A DNA stretch of 64,000 nt from Nautilus pompilius. Lineage: Eukaryota; Mollusca; Cephalopoda; Nautilida; Nautilidae. Within the stretch, counting starts at the first letter, position 1, and each line of letters starts with the position of its first letter. The notes below the pieces were generated by a model, which did not search any database, was not told where the DNA came from, and saw only the letters and a program-made list of their open reading frames with translations. The translations under genes were made by a program, and so were the position numbers. Location: positions 682,001 to 746,000 of the forward strand of contig JACATO010002730.1 in assembly GCA_018389105.1 (NCBI GenBank), in the 5' to 3' direction. This document shows positions 25,626-39,155 of this stretch, piece after piece.

Positions 25626-25886
25626 ATATTCACAACACATTCATTACACTACAATGCTATCACTTTCTATACATTTCTGATTCTTTTGTAGATCTGACGT
25701 TTTTTCTTTGCTTGCAAGACAACCAATTACAATTTAGTATATCAACACATGACTTGCTATGAGGCATTTTATTTCTGCACATCAGATACGAATCTATTAT
25801 GTGTACTGTTATTTGAATATTATAATCAGTTGTTTTTGTTTCCATATATATATATAAGAATTATTAATTCACAATTATTCTTCTAG

Positions 25887-26174
25887 TTGCTCCAGAAGTA
25901 CGATTACGGAACAAGCGAATAGGTCAAGGGAGAGGGCGAGAGACGATACTAGACTGTCGGATTACGGCATCTCCTCAGGGAGTGACGGTGTGGAAGAGAA
26001 ACGGAAAAGAGCTTATTAATACCAAAAAATACAGCATCGAGGTCTTCAACGAAGGCGGACACACTATTACCTTAAGTTTGCGAATCATGAATCTTTCAAC
26101 TCTCGACTTCGGCGAGTACACCTGTGTTGCGTCTAATCATCTTGGAAGCGATCAAGAAACCATGACGTTGTATG
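25887..26174 (+). CDS. Lachesin/IgLON-like protein, Ig domain 3 exon
   Basis: Lies between TTCTAG (25886) and GTAAGC (26175), phase 1 at both ends, 288 bp, a whole Ig domain. With the preceding T it reads FAPEVRLRNKRIGQGRGRE, the typical lachesin linker (VEFAPVI-x-VPRPR-x-GQ). It then has the first cysteine (ILDCRIT), the core tryptophan (VTVWKRNGKEL), strands D-E (TITLSLRIMNLSTL) and a canonical DFGEYTC strand F ending VASNHLGSDQETMTLY. One sequon (NLS) is present. This is the strongest evidence for the gene's identity. The protein is likely extracellular and acts in homophilic or heterophilic cell adhesion (family knowledge). Confidence 0.92.
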
Positions 26175-29100
26175 GTAAGCAAATAAAATGTCTGTTGTTA
26201 TCACCATTTGGTAGTGAGAGTTACATCTGATGGTTTTGTAAACTTTGTGCATCTAAACCAGAAATCTACCGCTTAGCGAACATTTCTTACGCGAGCAAAT
26301 TGCGCTAAAAATGAAAGAACATATTGCTAACACAGATGTGTTGAATGTATTCTCTAACTAGCAACGAATACTTCAATATACTAATCAGGAAGTCTTCATA
26401 GCATACAAAATGCTTGCAATGAGTCGTCAGATAATAAAATAAAATGTTAAACCGTCAGATTCAAAATTATTTTTTATTTAATTTTTATGAATTATTTTTT
26501 TTTTAAAGCTCACTTTGCAAATCTAAATAGTAAGCGACTTATCTACTAGTAAATCGAAACCATACTAATGCAAAGCGGACAACCGATCCGGCACTAACAA
26601 ATAATTTTTTTTCTACAATTTGTGGCCTACAACGCATGCACTTTAAGCTAGCTTACCTCCGTGTATATTTCCTCTTACTAACAGCCTGTTTGAAATTACT
26701 ACTTGCGTTGTTACTAACAAAACAGCTAGCTGAATGTGCTAGTTTGCGTAACTATCTTAACTTGCATTTCCAGTTTATCTACATATTATCGTGAAATTAA
26801 TTTTAAAATTACAATATACTTAATGGGATTTTTAAAAAATATATTAAACTCTAATACAGAGGAACAAAACATAATTGCATAAACAGAAAAAAAAACAGAT
26901 TATTTCGATTCAGACTAATTGACAAAGAGATTCGATGAAGAAAATTCACATGCATCTTCAGACGTACCTTGCAAAGATTGTTGCAATTAATAGACTATGA
27001 AAGATGGAGAACACTGCATTAACTACCTTTCAAAATCATTAGCATGAAAAGGCGACTCATATATTTTTTTATTAAAACAGAAATGGGGAAATTTCGTGAT
27101 ATGACGACACCATGATTTACCATTTTTACAAAGATGGAAGAAGACAGATTTTTGGAAAATGTTTATACGAATTACTCGACGTTTTTTTTTTGTGTGGTTG
27201 CATGTTGTGTATAATTTAATGACTGAATGGGGAAATATCACTCAGGATACGAGTCAGTACCTTGTGGATTCTATTACGCGCCTTGCTACAGCTGTTATTC
27301 GAACAAAATCGGCCAAACTGTTACTAGGTACGGATCCCCAGTATGGTAGCCAGCCAGTGCATCTATAAACTTGGAAATAATGTCGCAACCTGTAACTTCT
27401 AGTAATGCAACTACGTTTTCTAGAAGATTGTATATACAATAAATACCCAAATAATAATGAAAAACACGTCACACGCTTGACAATTCTATATTTAGGTTTT
27501 TATCCGCTTTGTTTTAAGAATATTTACTCTCCAGGATAGATCGGACGTTGCCAGCTTTGTTTAATATCGGCTGCTTACGTAGGAAAAACCAGCTAGTGTG
27601 TCGTCGACTAGAATTTTTTGGCTGCGTCTATTCACAAGAAAAATTTCTGCTTTTTGAATCACTTTCCTCTGTATTTAAATAACGTATTTGTTTTTGGTGA
27701 TGTCATGTTATTGGTCACTTCTTCTTTGGATCTGAAACATGAATCTTTATTTATAAAACAACTCAATCCAGTTTAGAATGAAAAGCAAAACTTCCGTCCT
27801 TTTTCCTTTAATTTGAATTTATCTTTTGTTTCTTCTATTTTTTATGCTGAATTGTTATGTATTCATCTGAATAAGGTATTTTTCAGAATATTTTGTTTAT
27901 TTAATGTTTGTATAATTATGTTTTCATAGCAACTTTTGTAAATTTTTATTACCACCAAATTACACGCCAACACACAAGATCTTCAGATTTCTGGTAAATA
28001 CATTTTCAGGCTGTCTAGAGAGCGAAAAATTATCGGTAAACAAATACTGCTCTTTACCTGTTCTAGCGAACTAAAAGATCCTCTTAACATTATATTTGCA
28101 TTAAATGTAAAAGTAAACGTAGTTCATATGATTTAGATGTCAGGTGAAATGATCTTTCTGGTTTTAAAGAGCAGGTAAAGCTCATGCCATATAATAAGTA
28201 CAGCAGTCATAATCGCTTATTATTTTCCGTTTCCTGAGTTGCTTGTGGTATTTTGTACACTATATATAAACACGGTCATAGGCTTTGTATAAGTTTATGA
28301 AATGATAGTATGAGTAGGTAGGCATGGTTTTCTTTTCGTAAACACTGCCATGCGAACAAGGCCGTAGTTAGCGGCAGCTGAATGTTTTCACTATACAATC
28401 AAAAATATAAATGCATCCTGCAGTCTACTTGTTTCTCCAGCCAGTGTTTTCACATAATGTGTATTAAACATATCAGTAAAGGTTTGCAATCCAAGTGATA
28501 TTGCAATGTCGTGCAAGCAGAAAGCTGTGATGTCGAGTGCGCATCAAACATTAAATGACACGCATTTGTTGGTCATCTATTGCAATGATTTAAAATCTGA
28601 CAATTTTCCCCTGTATTGATTGAAAAAAAACAGTCGTTAAATGTTGCATGACGAAAACATTGTTAAAACCTCTGAGTCATCGGTACAACGTTCATATGTC
28701 ATCGTAGGATTTCTGGCTCGAGCTCAGTCGATAGCTCTTTGATGGAATTCAGATCACTGGGGATTGATAGGCCAGTCTAATACGCTAATGGTGCTGCACT
28801 CTAAGAATCTCGTGCTGCCTTGGAGGAGCATTGTCTTGGTTGGAAATAGCGGTTATTCCGGTCGATTATACTGTCACGGACATGAAAGCAACAAAGCAGC
28901 TGTTAGCAAATACATGGAAAATTTTTAAAAAATAGCTCATCTCATTACACTTATTCTTAAAGCCTCTCTTGCCATACCCACAGTTTTTGTATAAATCGCT
29001 TCGCCATTTATGAAAATAAAATATAATGCTGATGTATGATATACTGTAAAAAATCTTTTATTATTATTATTGAAGCAAGATTCATATAGAATCAGTGGTC

Positions 29101-30529
29101 AACATAAACACGTTATATACAAATATTACATACTTGTAAACATGTTTTATAAGTGAGCTCCACTGAATATTACATTTCACTTTGAAGATACCATTTCGTT
29201 AAGATTAGCCTAGACTAAGAATTTATGTCATTTAGACAGTTTGGTCATCCAAAGATCTTCTATAAGCACACCACAAAGTAAAAACAAACGTAAGTAAAGG
29301 CAAAAACATTTTAGAAGTCGTGATAGTTTTGTGCATTTAATCTGCACCTTTGTTAGTCAGGTTCATCGAGTCACAACATTATTTGTTAACTGGAAAAATT
29401 CGGGTTAATGTTAAAATATAAATGCTGCAGTTTTATGATTAGAGTAATTGAAAGTTTTGATATGTTAGCTTTATCTTCAACGGTCCTTAAAATTACCGGA
29501 CAAAACAACTCCTTAATGTGCAAGTAAATTCCTTGTAAAGATAATCTTTGTTTATTAGTTACTACATTGAAATCTACCAAGTTGTAGAGAGTGTCACTGA
29601 ATTTCTACGATCTGAGATCTGAGTTTGGTTTTCGTAAGAGACCGACCTGATTTGGCTCCATGGCATGGTTCTTGCCTATTAGTCTTCACCAGCTGGCCGT
29701 GTTGGTTTTATCAGTATACTACAGTTTCTTTTCACATGAAAAAGTGATGTCCCAACATGAATTTCTCCGCTGGAAGTACTATGTATCTCGTAGTGCATGA
29801 TTGTAAACGCATCCGAGCGCACATCTGCTGCACTACGCTAAATTACCAGAGTTTTTTTTTCCTTTATAGACATCGAGGAACGACACAACAGCAACAAAAC
29901 TAAGATTTAAATACTCTAAAAAAAGTCTGTTTTACGTGTAAATGTAGCTTAAAACATACCTTTTTATCAGTAAAATTTGTTTATAGATCCAAAATAGTAA
30001 TTATTGAATACTAGGTAAATAGAATTTATGTTAATCGGTAATGTCGTGCAAATAACATTTAATTTTATTAATAGGTGCAAAATAGTATATATTGGATATC
30101 ATTACTGAATCAATGAAAATACACTGTTAATCGATTTTTTTAATTTTCATAATTCAATAAATTATACTTTTGATAAAATTATTTTGAATTATACAACATT
30201 TAAATGGAAAATTTCTAGTTTCTTGTAAATAAAGCGTTCGCGATTACTTAAGTTTCTGCGATTAAAACTGACAGTAAATTAAAATTTTTAAACCATATAT
30301 TTAAATTACTGCAATTAAAGTAAAGAGGTTAAATACAAAAAAAAAAAAACTATGCGAAAGTTATACCTATTGAAATGGTTTGATTTACTATAGCAGAGAT
30401 TTCATGTAAGATACTGTTTTACTTACAAGTTCTGAAAAATGTATATTTTTTACTACAGAGTATTTTCGCAGTTTTGTTCATTTCAGATCTCTAATATTCC
30501 GATGTACTGAATGCTTTCTTCTTTTACAG
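26175..30529 (+). other. Intron between Ig3 and stalk exons
   Basis: 4.36 kb, GT-AG (GTAAGC ... TTTTACAG). AT-rich, with a Tc1 fragment near 28.7-28.9 kb. Frames at 27159-27368 and 27254-27472 are unrecognised and overlap on opposite strands. Confidence 0.75.
28690..28860 (-). mobile_element. Tc1-like transposase fragment
   Basis: The minus strand reads QDNAPPRQHEILRVQHH and then LDWP. This order matches the Tc1 transposase FQQDNDPKHTS...LDWPSQSPDLNP region around the second catalytic Asp. It is heavily decayed, and adjacent sequence to about 28480 may belong to it. No ends were identified. Confidence 0.5.
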
Positions 30530-30772
30530 ATACTACACAAACTACAGTTAGGGAACAAATCATACCCTTCGTCGTTTCAACTAAATTACCGGTCAAAATC
30601 CCTATAAAAAATGGACCAATCACGGATTTTCACACATATAACAATGGGTACAGCGTCGTGGATGGCCAGAGACAGCGATCTGGGGTAATTGACTCGAGCC
30701 AAGTCAGCTTAATTGAACAAAGACCTTTAACGCCCTCGTTAGAGCCTACTGCTCCATCAAAGTCCAGAGCAG
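30530..30772 (+). CDS. Lachesin/IgLON-like protein, stalk exon
   Basis: Acceptor TTTTACAG at 30529. The frame joins in phase 1 (G|AT) and gives 81 residues starting DTTQTTVREQIIPFVVSTKL and ending PLTPSLEPTAPSKSRAG. It has no Ig fold and no cysteine. It is rich in Ser, Thr, Pro and Gln, fitting a flexible, possibly O-glycosylated membrane-proximal stalk. The exon end is taken at 30772 because AG|GCAAGT there is the classic GC donor and keeps the frame open into the hydrophobic tail at 39156. Without splicing, a stop follows at 30778. Confidence 0.82.
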
Positions 30773-30778
30773 GCAAGT
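30773..30778 (+). other. GC donor splice site with overlapping GT alternative
   Basis: The donor reads AG|GCAAGT, the consensus of the rare GC-AG intron class. A GT at 30777 (GGCAA|GTAACT) is a weaker alternative. The GC site leads in frame to VVILTNALIWATFL and a stop at 39275. The GT site shifts frame and ends at 39220 after a hydrophilic tail. Confidence 0.65.
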
Positions 30779-32806
30779 AACTGTTCCCTGAAATTAGCTT
30801 AGTAGCTTTATTAAAGATTTAATTTAGTAACCATTTTTTAAAATATAGCGTATCTCTAATAAGTTTTGCATAATATTATGTTTGGCAACTATTGTTATTT
30901 GTCATCTCCAGAGAAACTAAACTTTTCTCCGATTATTACCTGTTGCGTTACATCTAAAACGTATTTCTTTGTTCAACTAAAAAGAACTTTATCCTACAGT
31001 ACAATTTTAATGTAGCTAATATTTTCAGCAACACTTTGATTACTTCAGATTTATTTATGTGCGGTTTGAGATTTTAAAGCGTAAAAATTGCGTAAAACAA
31101 CACTCTTCCTCCTGGTATTACACTGTTTGTGTAATATGCGGTAGCATTATTTGAGTCTGAAGGGACGGGCAGAACTAATTGCCTTTTTTAAAACTAACTA
31201 ATTTAACTTTTAACCATTATTTTAGAAAAACTGATTTTAATTTCGTACGATATATGTAAAAATAAAAACATTTGATTTTGTTTTAATCATTGTGTAATAT
31301 AATTAAAAAAAATTTTTTTTCGATGTTTTTACAGCAGTTACAAAACCTTTATAAAGCTTAGATAATAACAACTATGATTTTCGTATTTTTCAGATATGTA
31401 GTTACTAATGTTCTAAATTTAAATATTTAAAAAATGTATTTACATTGTTTCTTGCCAGATGCACAATATGCCAGTCTGCAAGATGAGATTTCTTTTATTA
31501 CCACTCCAAGTGTAACTTTCATTTTCACTAGAATAAAGTAACTTGTGAAAATCTTATTCAAGAGAAAAAATCAAAAAAGAAGCAAATTGAAATCAAATTA
31601 AAAAGCAAGCACTTGTTATAAATATTGTTACAAACCTTAACTTAAGGATTTGTGGACATGGTCAGAAACGGAAAGGAAAAATGACGCATAGAATAAGATA
31701 ATATTGTACGTAGTAGCTTTCTTTATTTCAGTACATATATTACACGCAATAAAACACGAGATTATTTAACATAATATTATTAGCAAGCATATACAATGTA
31801 TCCCCATCCGAAAGGTACAATAAAAAAAAAACATAATGAGCTAGTTAAGTTTATCCACTGAATTCAGCTTCAGTTCTAGTAAAGCTTACTTGTATAGTGT
31901 ATTGTAGTGCAGTGACAGATAAATGGAATATCAATATAAATAGTATCTAGTTAAGAAATAAGAAAGATTTTATACTTTCTCTGAATTTTATATATTAAAT
32001 GATTTTAAAAAAAATAAACTAGTATAAATTTATCAGCATAGAAAGAAAACTGACCTCTACTTGAATCACCAAAATTGCTAGTGTGTGGACAGTAAGGAGG
32101 GAAGTAAGATTACTAGAGTAGATAAAGAAATTTGTTTTAGTAGAGCAGTGCATTATCTATAAAACCTTACATGTTAAAATACAAACTATATTTTTAAAGT
32201 TTCATTTACTTTTAAACATTTCTTCCTGATGTTAGCCGGCTAATATGGTTAAAAAAGTGGCACCATCCTGTGCACAGATGGTAAATTTTATCTGTATTAC
32301 GTTAGATTGAGATAAATTACAGAGAATTCTTAGCATGAATGCCGCGTAGTTCCGGGACGACGTCTATCCAGAAGCAATGATTTAGTAATCTATCGTTCTA
32401 ACTGCTTCCTTCTAGCGCTTGTGTTACATGAATTTTTATGTTGCTAACTCACGTCGTTATGTCTAATCACACCGGATGGTAGTTCGTCCACTAAATTATA
32501 ATCATTGGTCAGAAGCCAATTTTTACGTGACACTTAATAGAACTTGCATTCGTCTCCAAAGCTACGAGGCCACTGGGTTAAACTCAACTTTACTTACTTG
32601 TTCTTTTTGAATAATAAGGCAATTTTGTTATTCATTGATGGCTTAAGCTAAAGTTTGCACTTATTTACTTTCTCCATTTGTAAAATTGCTTGAAATACAA
32701 CAGTTTGTCAAAACAGATATAATTTATTATCGGACAATGCAACTTCTAATAAAACATTAAACGGTTTAGTTTATTTCTTATTCTGCTGCTTCTTCTTCTT
32801 AATAAA

Positions 32807-32935
32807 ATATAATAATAATAAATAATAATATAATAATAATAATAATAATATAAATAATAATAATAATAATAAGAATAATAATAATAATATAATAATAATA
32901 ATATAATAATAATAATAATATAATTTAATAATAAT
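32807..32935. repeat. (AAT)n microsatellite
   Basis: Interrupted AAT array on the plus strand. It is complementary to the TTA array 1.4 kb downstream in the same intron. Confidence 0.95.
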
Positions 32936-33221
32936 CTAATATCATCATTAATTACATCTGTCTTGTAATCAGGGCGAATTTTAAGTAATTCCGTGGCATA
33001 TAATTCCTACAAACATTTACAAGAAAATACCGTAATACTCCATAATGAGAGGTTTATGGCTGTTAAAAATCAATGTATATTCCATTTTTGTAATTGAAAA
33101 AAAATATATATAAATTATTGCATTTGCAGGTTTGGTGTCGGAATTTTAAATAGTTCAGCTAAATAAAACTTTGGCTAATGGAATAGTTACAATATATGCT
33201 GGTTATTACTAATGTATGGAT

Positions 33222-34260
33222 GTATATACTATCGGTCAAAAGTTTTAAATCAACATACATTTGGTAAACCCTCTCAGCTTTTCATTTTATGCTGAACTTA
33301 TTTGTTAAATTTACAAATTTCTTTAAAAAATGCATCAGTTCAAATATAGTTAATTATATTTATGTAAAGGTACTTAAATAAAAATAGTAGCATATGAACT
33401 AGCTAACCCACAGGCACTTTAAACTTGTTTTCATCATATGATTTGGAATGCCAAAGTAATCTGTCATAAGCCTTAAAGACATTCAAATAAGATATTGTGT
33501 TTACTAGAGGCCTTGACATTAAGGATGGTCAAGCGGAAGCAAATATCTCTGAAAACACGTTAATATATGTACCTCGAAAAATGAAAGGATGATTAAAAGT
33601 GAAATACCTTAAAAATCTTGGATTAACCAAAAGTTTTTCCTTTCACACTGCAAAGAAAACAGAGCACTAGAACAAGCACAGATATAAAACAGATGGGAAT
33701 AGAGAAAGTAAAATATACGGTTGAGAACAAATATACTCATGTAGATTTAACCTGCAAGCTGAAAATGCCGTAAAAATGAATGCTACTAGAACAAATTCAA
33801 TTTGAGAACTGGAGGAAGGCATAAGGTAAAAACAAATAAACGCTTGACTAGTATTTGTCGATGCAAAGAATATTTGTTCGCCGACAAGTTGGAGAACACT
33901 TGTTTAGTATGGTCCTGCCAATTACATTAGAGGTGATTAGCATAATGCTTTGGAAAGGTTTCGAAGCAAATCAAGTTGATGAGTTGTACTTAATGTATAG
34001 ACTAATATGATAAGAAGATTCGATAATAATTTGCAACGACGTTATGGTTTCCGACTTATTTGTGATAGCGTCATTCTAAATAGGTTATTGATCTATACCA
34101 TTTATATATAAATTATGCAGAAAATATGTCGATAACAAGAAGCAAATTATGCCTTTTTAAACCTCTGTAAGAAGAAATACAAAGAAAGGTGAAACACGTT
34201 GTGTCGCTTATTGTAACACAATTTCAGCAATGCTTCAATAAATCTCCGAGTCTCAGTAAC
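33222..34260 (+). mobile_element. Tc1-like transposon relic
   Basis: The left edge has TATCGGTCAAAAGTTTTAAA, like a Tc1 inverted end. Inside, the plus strand keeps degraded Tc1 landmarks in order: MVKRKQIS near the start; RRQVGEHLF at about 33882 (Tc1 R-x-x-VGERF); GGTGATTAGCATAATGCTTT at about 33931 (from GGGSIMVWG); NLQRRYGFRLIC at about 34030. Many substitutions and frame breaks show great age. The right end is approximate and no matching right inverted repeat was found. Confidence 0.6.
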
Positions 34261-34334
34261 ACCAGTGTATTTTAAAACAACGATTTCCACAATCAATGCT
34301 TATGTTACATGACATTAAATATCAAACAATGCTT

Positions 34335-34356
34335 ATATTATTAATTATTATTATTA

Positions 34357-34448
<92 letters not shown>

Positions 34449-34467
34449 GTATTATTATATTATTATA
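34335..34467. repeat. (TTA)n microsatellite
   Basis: TTA/ATT array of about 130 bp; inverted partner in sequence to 32807-32935. The poly-tyrosine open frame over it is an artefact. Confidence 0.96.
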
Positions 34468-36374
34468 AGCATGTTTGATTTCAGCTGCAGAATTAATTCC
34501 AACAAGACAAATAATTCACGTTTTTACATCCGAAATCTGTGGTGCTTTTTAAACGATTTGTCATTGGGTCTGTGTTCGCGCGCGTATCAAAAGTATAATG
34601 ATGAATAATAGTTAAAAGCGAGTTAGTTTAAATCAATGTAGAAATATTATAGTTTCAGTAATGTTTTATTTGTTTATTTTTTGCATGTTTCTGGTATCAC
34701 ATGCACGTTAATTACAGTAAAGTTTTATTAGAAAAAAATATAAGTAAATTTTGTATAACCTTTTCCTGTTGTTACCAAAAGCAAAAGAGCAGTGCTATTT
34801 TTAGATTGTAACTTTGCAAATTCATAAAATAATGCACAATTAATGAAGAGAAGCATTACGGCGAGAATTAGTCATATCTGCCTATTTCACAAAGCACTAA
34901 AGAAGAAAGGTTACCGCTTATTGAAGTGTTCACATACCTGTAAAGTGTACGTCACATTATTTTCATACATAAGAAATGGGAATAAGAAGAAAAATGTTGT
35001 GAATATCCTCACTTTTATACACTGATTATTTATTGTTTGCTACAGCAAAAATGTCTGCCTAATAAGTAATTAACCAGTTCTTTAAACTTGCAGAATATTC
35101 ATATTTATATCCATTAGGTCACACTTTTATTCAGTTACTATTTAATATAACTATTTTTTTAAAACATAACTAACAGGTTCCAAAAGTTCTGGGTTAGAGG
35201 AATTAACATTTTACAACATTTAGTAGAGGTTGGCTTTCATCTTTCGCCATTGATAATTTTTAACTGACTCACTAACCTGTTTCCTTTAGTTCTTTCTTTT
35301 TCTTCATATATTTCTACAGCTCTACTATTTAGATTTTTGGTCTGGATATTCTTAATGCCATTCCAGCACATTTGCCTGTATGAATGTGACAAACTCCATA
35401 TAGTTTGAGATGTATTTGTAATCATTCTTCAGCCTGAAAATATAACTTTGCTCTAAGAGTTTACTTATTGATTGTGAAAGTTTTATTTCTACTATAACTC
35501 TTGCCCAAGAACTTTCCATTCCAACTAACATGTAGATGCTATCTGATGAATAGAATGATGTTAGATTTACATAAATCAGTCTATAATACTTTATCCCAAA
35601 ACTCTAAAGGGTTTTCAATGGCTTCTTTATGGCTAATCTTTCATGCATACTACTACTACGCACTTTATTTATTGCTGTTTGCTGATTAACAGTTTGTTTC
35701 TCTGTCATTATGAATCTTTTCTAGCAACATATCCAGCTGTATGTCTTCTATTGTTCATTGTCATTTTTATATATCTGTCTGTTCCCTTAGTTGTGCTGAT
35801 GGACAACCATTTTAGGCTCCAATCACATCCAGTTACTATGAAATTTACAGAGATATAGCTGCTCATGTGGCTAATTAAAATTCCTTGGTTTTTATGTTGG
35901 ACATATAATAAATTACGTTGAAATCACATATTTTATTGATCTTTCAGAATATATTTACATGTATTGACATAATAAGAGTACACCAGGCACACCTATCCTT
36001 TTCAATTAAACTTATATTTTTAAATCTTAAAATGACGCTGAATATTTATTTTACAGAAATTTCTACTCTGCAATAAACAGTAAATACTTAGCATATGGAA
36101 GCAGAGATACTGACCACACCTTTTTTTTACTTTTATTTGTTCAAACATGAAAATATCAGGTGGAATATACTTGACAGGTATTTAAACATATTTTAAGCCT
36201 ATAACTTTGTTTTTTTTGTTGTACACTAATCTCTACAATGAAAATAACCTTACAGTAGAATCTACCCGGTTAGGGAAACGTAGTACCGCCGTCATTCTGG
36301 AGAGAAGGGTGCCCATCCATCACTACGAGGGCCCAGGTATTTCCGGCTTTGGAAGGAAAACCCCTATTGGAACT

Positions 36375-36550
36375 CTGGTTTATCTCCCAGATCTTTAAAC
36401 AGAGTGCCTGGAGTAAATCTACATGGGGATGATGAAGAGCGAGGAGAAACCATACCAGGAAAGTACACCCAAAAGAGCCGTCGCTGAATGGAAATCTGGC
36501 CTTCAGTTTTGAGAGTCCAATGGGCTATACATCGCCATAATATTTTTTTC
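36375..36550 (-). repeat. Dispersed repeat of unknown family, copy A
   Basis: The minus strand shares a diverged block with 42715-42865. The clearest part is CCTGG(T/C)ATGGTTT followed by TCGCTCTTC and a TC-rich run, preceded by a GATTT...ATTC...TTT(T/C)G(G/C)GT block. The frame over it reads VYFPGMVSPRSSSSP against SFAYQPGMVYYRSSSSLP in copy B. No family was recognised; boundaries are approximate. Confidence 0.45.
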
Positions 36551-37475
36551 AAAAGATATTAGTCTAATATGGTAGAATATTTTTTTTTACTTTACATTTT
36601 AACATACTCGTTTTATTTTTGATACAAAGTACATTTAAATTTACAAATATCACTTTCATTTAAAGGGATAACAGAGATTTTTCACAAATATATACCATTG
36701 TGGTCAACATTATTGATTTATACTTTTAAAACATTAAATATGTATTTTTTAAAACGTAAAATGCATTTTTAACGTAATAAAGCCAATTTCGGAAATTTAT
36801 TTTCATCTATATTAAGTATCAATAATAAGCATCTTTAATATAGTAATTTGTAGTGGAAACCCAATACTAAAGTAATAACGAAGACAAGTTTAATAAATGC
36901 ACACGTTACAGTTTTATTTCAACAGAATGAATAGTAAGGAAAAGAATAAAGCAAATAATATAAGTTAGCTTTATTTATTGAATTCATACATTTAAACAAA
37001 ATACTCCCCCCCAAAATTGGGCAGTGATGCAATCATTTTGCCAGTTAGTATGCTGGATTAATTTGGTTTTTAATATAAAAATTTTTCTCTTTACTTTGTA
37101 CGGTTTTCAGATGATTTCATATTAATAAGAAGAAAATAAGTGAAATAATAAAGCTAGTTTTATACGGCTTTACCAACATATTAATTAGATCGACAAAAAG
37201 ATGGCAATATTCGGGTTTGTTAATCGTTCATGGAATACCTTTATAAGATTATTGAAAATCAAGAAAGATTTTCAATATAAAAATATATAAACTGATTAAT
37301 TTTATGAAAAAAAAAACAAAAGGGTCAACATTTATATTAATTACGCCCTGATATAAACCTGGTATTAAGCTCCACTTGGGTCAATAGCATGTGGAGAGAA
37401 TTATTAGCAACAGTTGTGAATAGACCAGTTAAGGAAGCGGATGTATAAACACCTGATGAACCTGAAAGCCTTATA

Positions 37476-37858
37476 CAGGGTGTCCGTAAAGTTACTATAC
37501 AGTCTTACAAGTTACTATACAGACACCCTGCAGTACAGTAAGATATTGTATTAAAATATTTATTTGTAACAAAAGAAATAACACCTTTATGTTTATAAAA
37601 ATCTCAGAAAATACATGTGTTACATCCGAAAAGACTGTAACAATCAAGGCAAACAATTTCTATGACAAATATTCAAATTGGAGGCCTTCAGCTTCAATAC
37701 ATTCTCGACAACGTGACACCACACTATGACAAACTTTGGTGCACAAGTCACGATCAAGGTTGGCAATAAAACTATATAGTAACAAAAACTATTACATATA
37801 ATACAATGAAACTGTATAGTAACTTGTAAGACTGTATAGTAACTTTACGGACACCCTG
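37476..37858 (-). mobile_element. Non-autonomous Tc1/mariner-type element with perfect 47 bp ends
   Basis: A 383 bp element. Left arm 37476-37522 and right arm 37812-37858 are perfectly complementary over 47 bp (starting CAGGGTGTCCGTAAAGTTAC) and are flanked by TA on both sides. Each arm contains a repeated AAGTTACTATACAG. The minus strand between them encodes only the C-terminal tail of a transposase: LDRDLCTKVCHSVVSRCREC, then IEAEGLQFEYLS and a stop, as in mariner-like proteins. The upstream part is deleted. Identical ends suggest a fairly recent insertion. The flanks join to a palindromic site, CCTTATATAAGG. Confidence 0.88.
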
Positions 37859-39155
37859 TATAAGGTGATGTGGATTTCTGTCTCTTTGATCTATTTAACA
37901 CTATTGCATTACCATTTGGTCTAACGGATTTATCATTGTAAATTGAAGTATTTTCTCTAACGGCTGCAGATCCTGGAAAGGCATGTACATATGATAAGGA
38001 AAACAATAATATGTTTCAATACATTTATATATATTAATGCAACATTAATAAATAATAACTAAAGATCATCTTATTAAAATATAATTAATGCTTAAAGTTG
38101 TTTGACTTTTGAAAGTTAGATGAAATGACGAAATTTGACAACATTTCGTGAAGATTTCTAAAAATATGTTTATATGAATATATCCTTTACATATTTAGGA
38201 AAGTAAACACATGAGTTGGTTTTATAGTGTTAAAAGTAATTACTGCTATATAGAGTTTAATTTTTTAAGTGTATTTAAAATTAATTTCGTGATTCTGCAT
38301 AAATTTCTATCACGATTTTTATTACTCCATTTCTTGGTCACTCGTTTTAGAAGATTTTCCGAAGAGATTAAGGAATAGACTTTTAAATCCACGTTGTTAT
38401 GTATTAGAATGATCATTTGCCTTCGTTGCTATCTATGGTATCAACGTTGACCAGGTCATCCTTCGCCAAGAAAAAGATTAGCTTTAGTAAGAAACAAACT
38501 TTTCGAGCACTCAGCTATTCCGCCATTATGATTTCAAAATTAAAACCGTTATAAATATATAGACTACTATATATCAGCATTTTTTTTCATGTTTTCTTCA
38601 CATGTTTTTCAAAGATTTTAAACGCAAATCTATTTTTTCAAAATTATGCACATATTCAAAATTGTGCACATTTCAGATTTTAACAGGACTATCCTAATTA
38701 ATGGGAAAATTAATTTAACGAATGTTCATCTTTCCAAAGTACTTGCTAATTGCATTATATTAGCGTGCTAGACTTTATTTGACGCTTTTATACAACCAGT
38801 AATAATGCTAGAACAATATAAACATTTTTTAAAAGTAAATAAACAGTCAACGTTTACATTCATCTGGCCTCAAAGCATAGCGATCGTCAAATAAGTTTTG
38901 TTTTTTCTTCTGATGAGCAGTGCCTATTTGTATTAAGTTTGTAAACATAAACTTGCGTTTTCTTTACAACTTGGCTGTTTATTTACTTTTGACCCACCTT
39001 TGTATTTAAATCTGATAGAATTTGATTGCTTTTCATTGATTAACTGTCATTACTCTTTGTTTAACCCTACAGAAGTTTTTTTTGTTGTTTTATATTTTAA
39101 AAAGCTGTTTGAAATTTATGTAATCAATTTAATTTAATTCTTTTCTCTGTTTTAG

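Larger units (their letters stand above)
30779..39155 (+). other. Last intron
   Basis: 8.4 kb, ending in a strong acceptor (TTCTCTGTTTTAG). It carries two complementary microsatellites (32807-32935 and 34335-34467), a Tc1 relic between them, a dispersed repeat copy (about 36375-36550) and a 383 bp inverted-repeat element (37476-37858). No additional exon was recognised. Confidence 0.7.

Noticed and set aside
30773-30780. Reading the stalk exon straight through to the stop at 30778 as the normal C-terminus
   Set aside because: This would leave the protein without an anchor and ignore a downstream in-phase exon with a typical GPI tail, though it remains possible as a retained-intron form.
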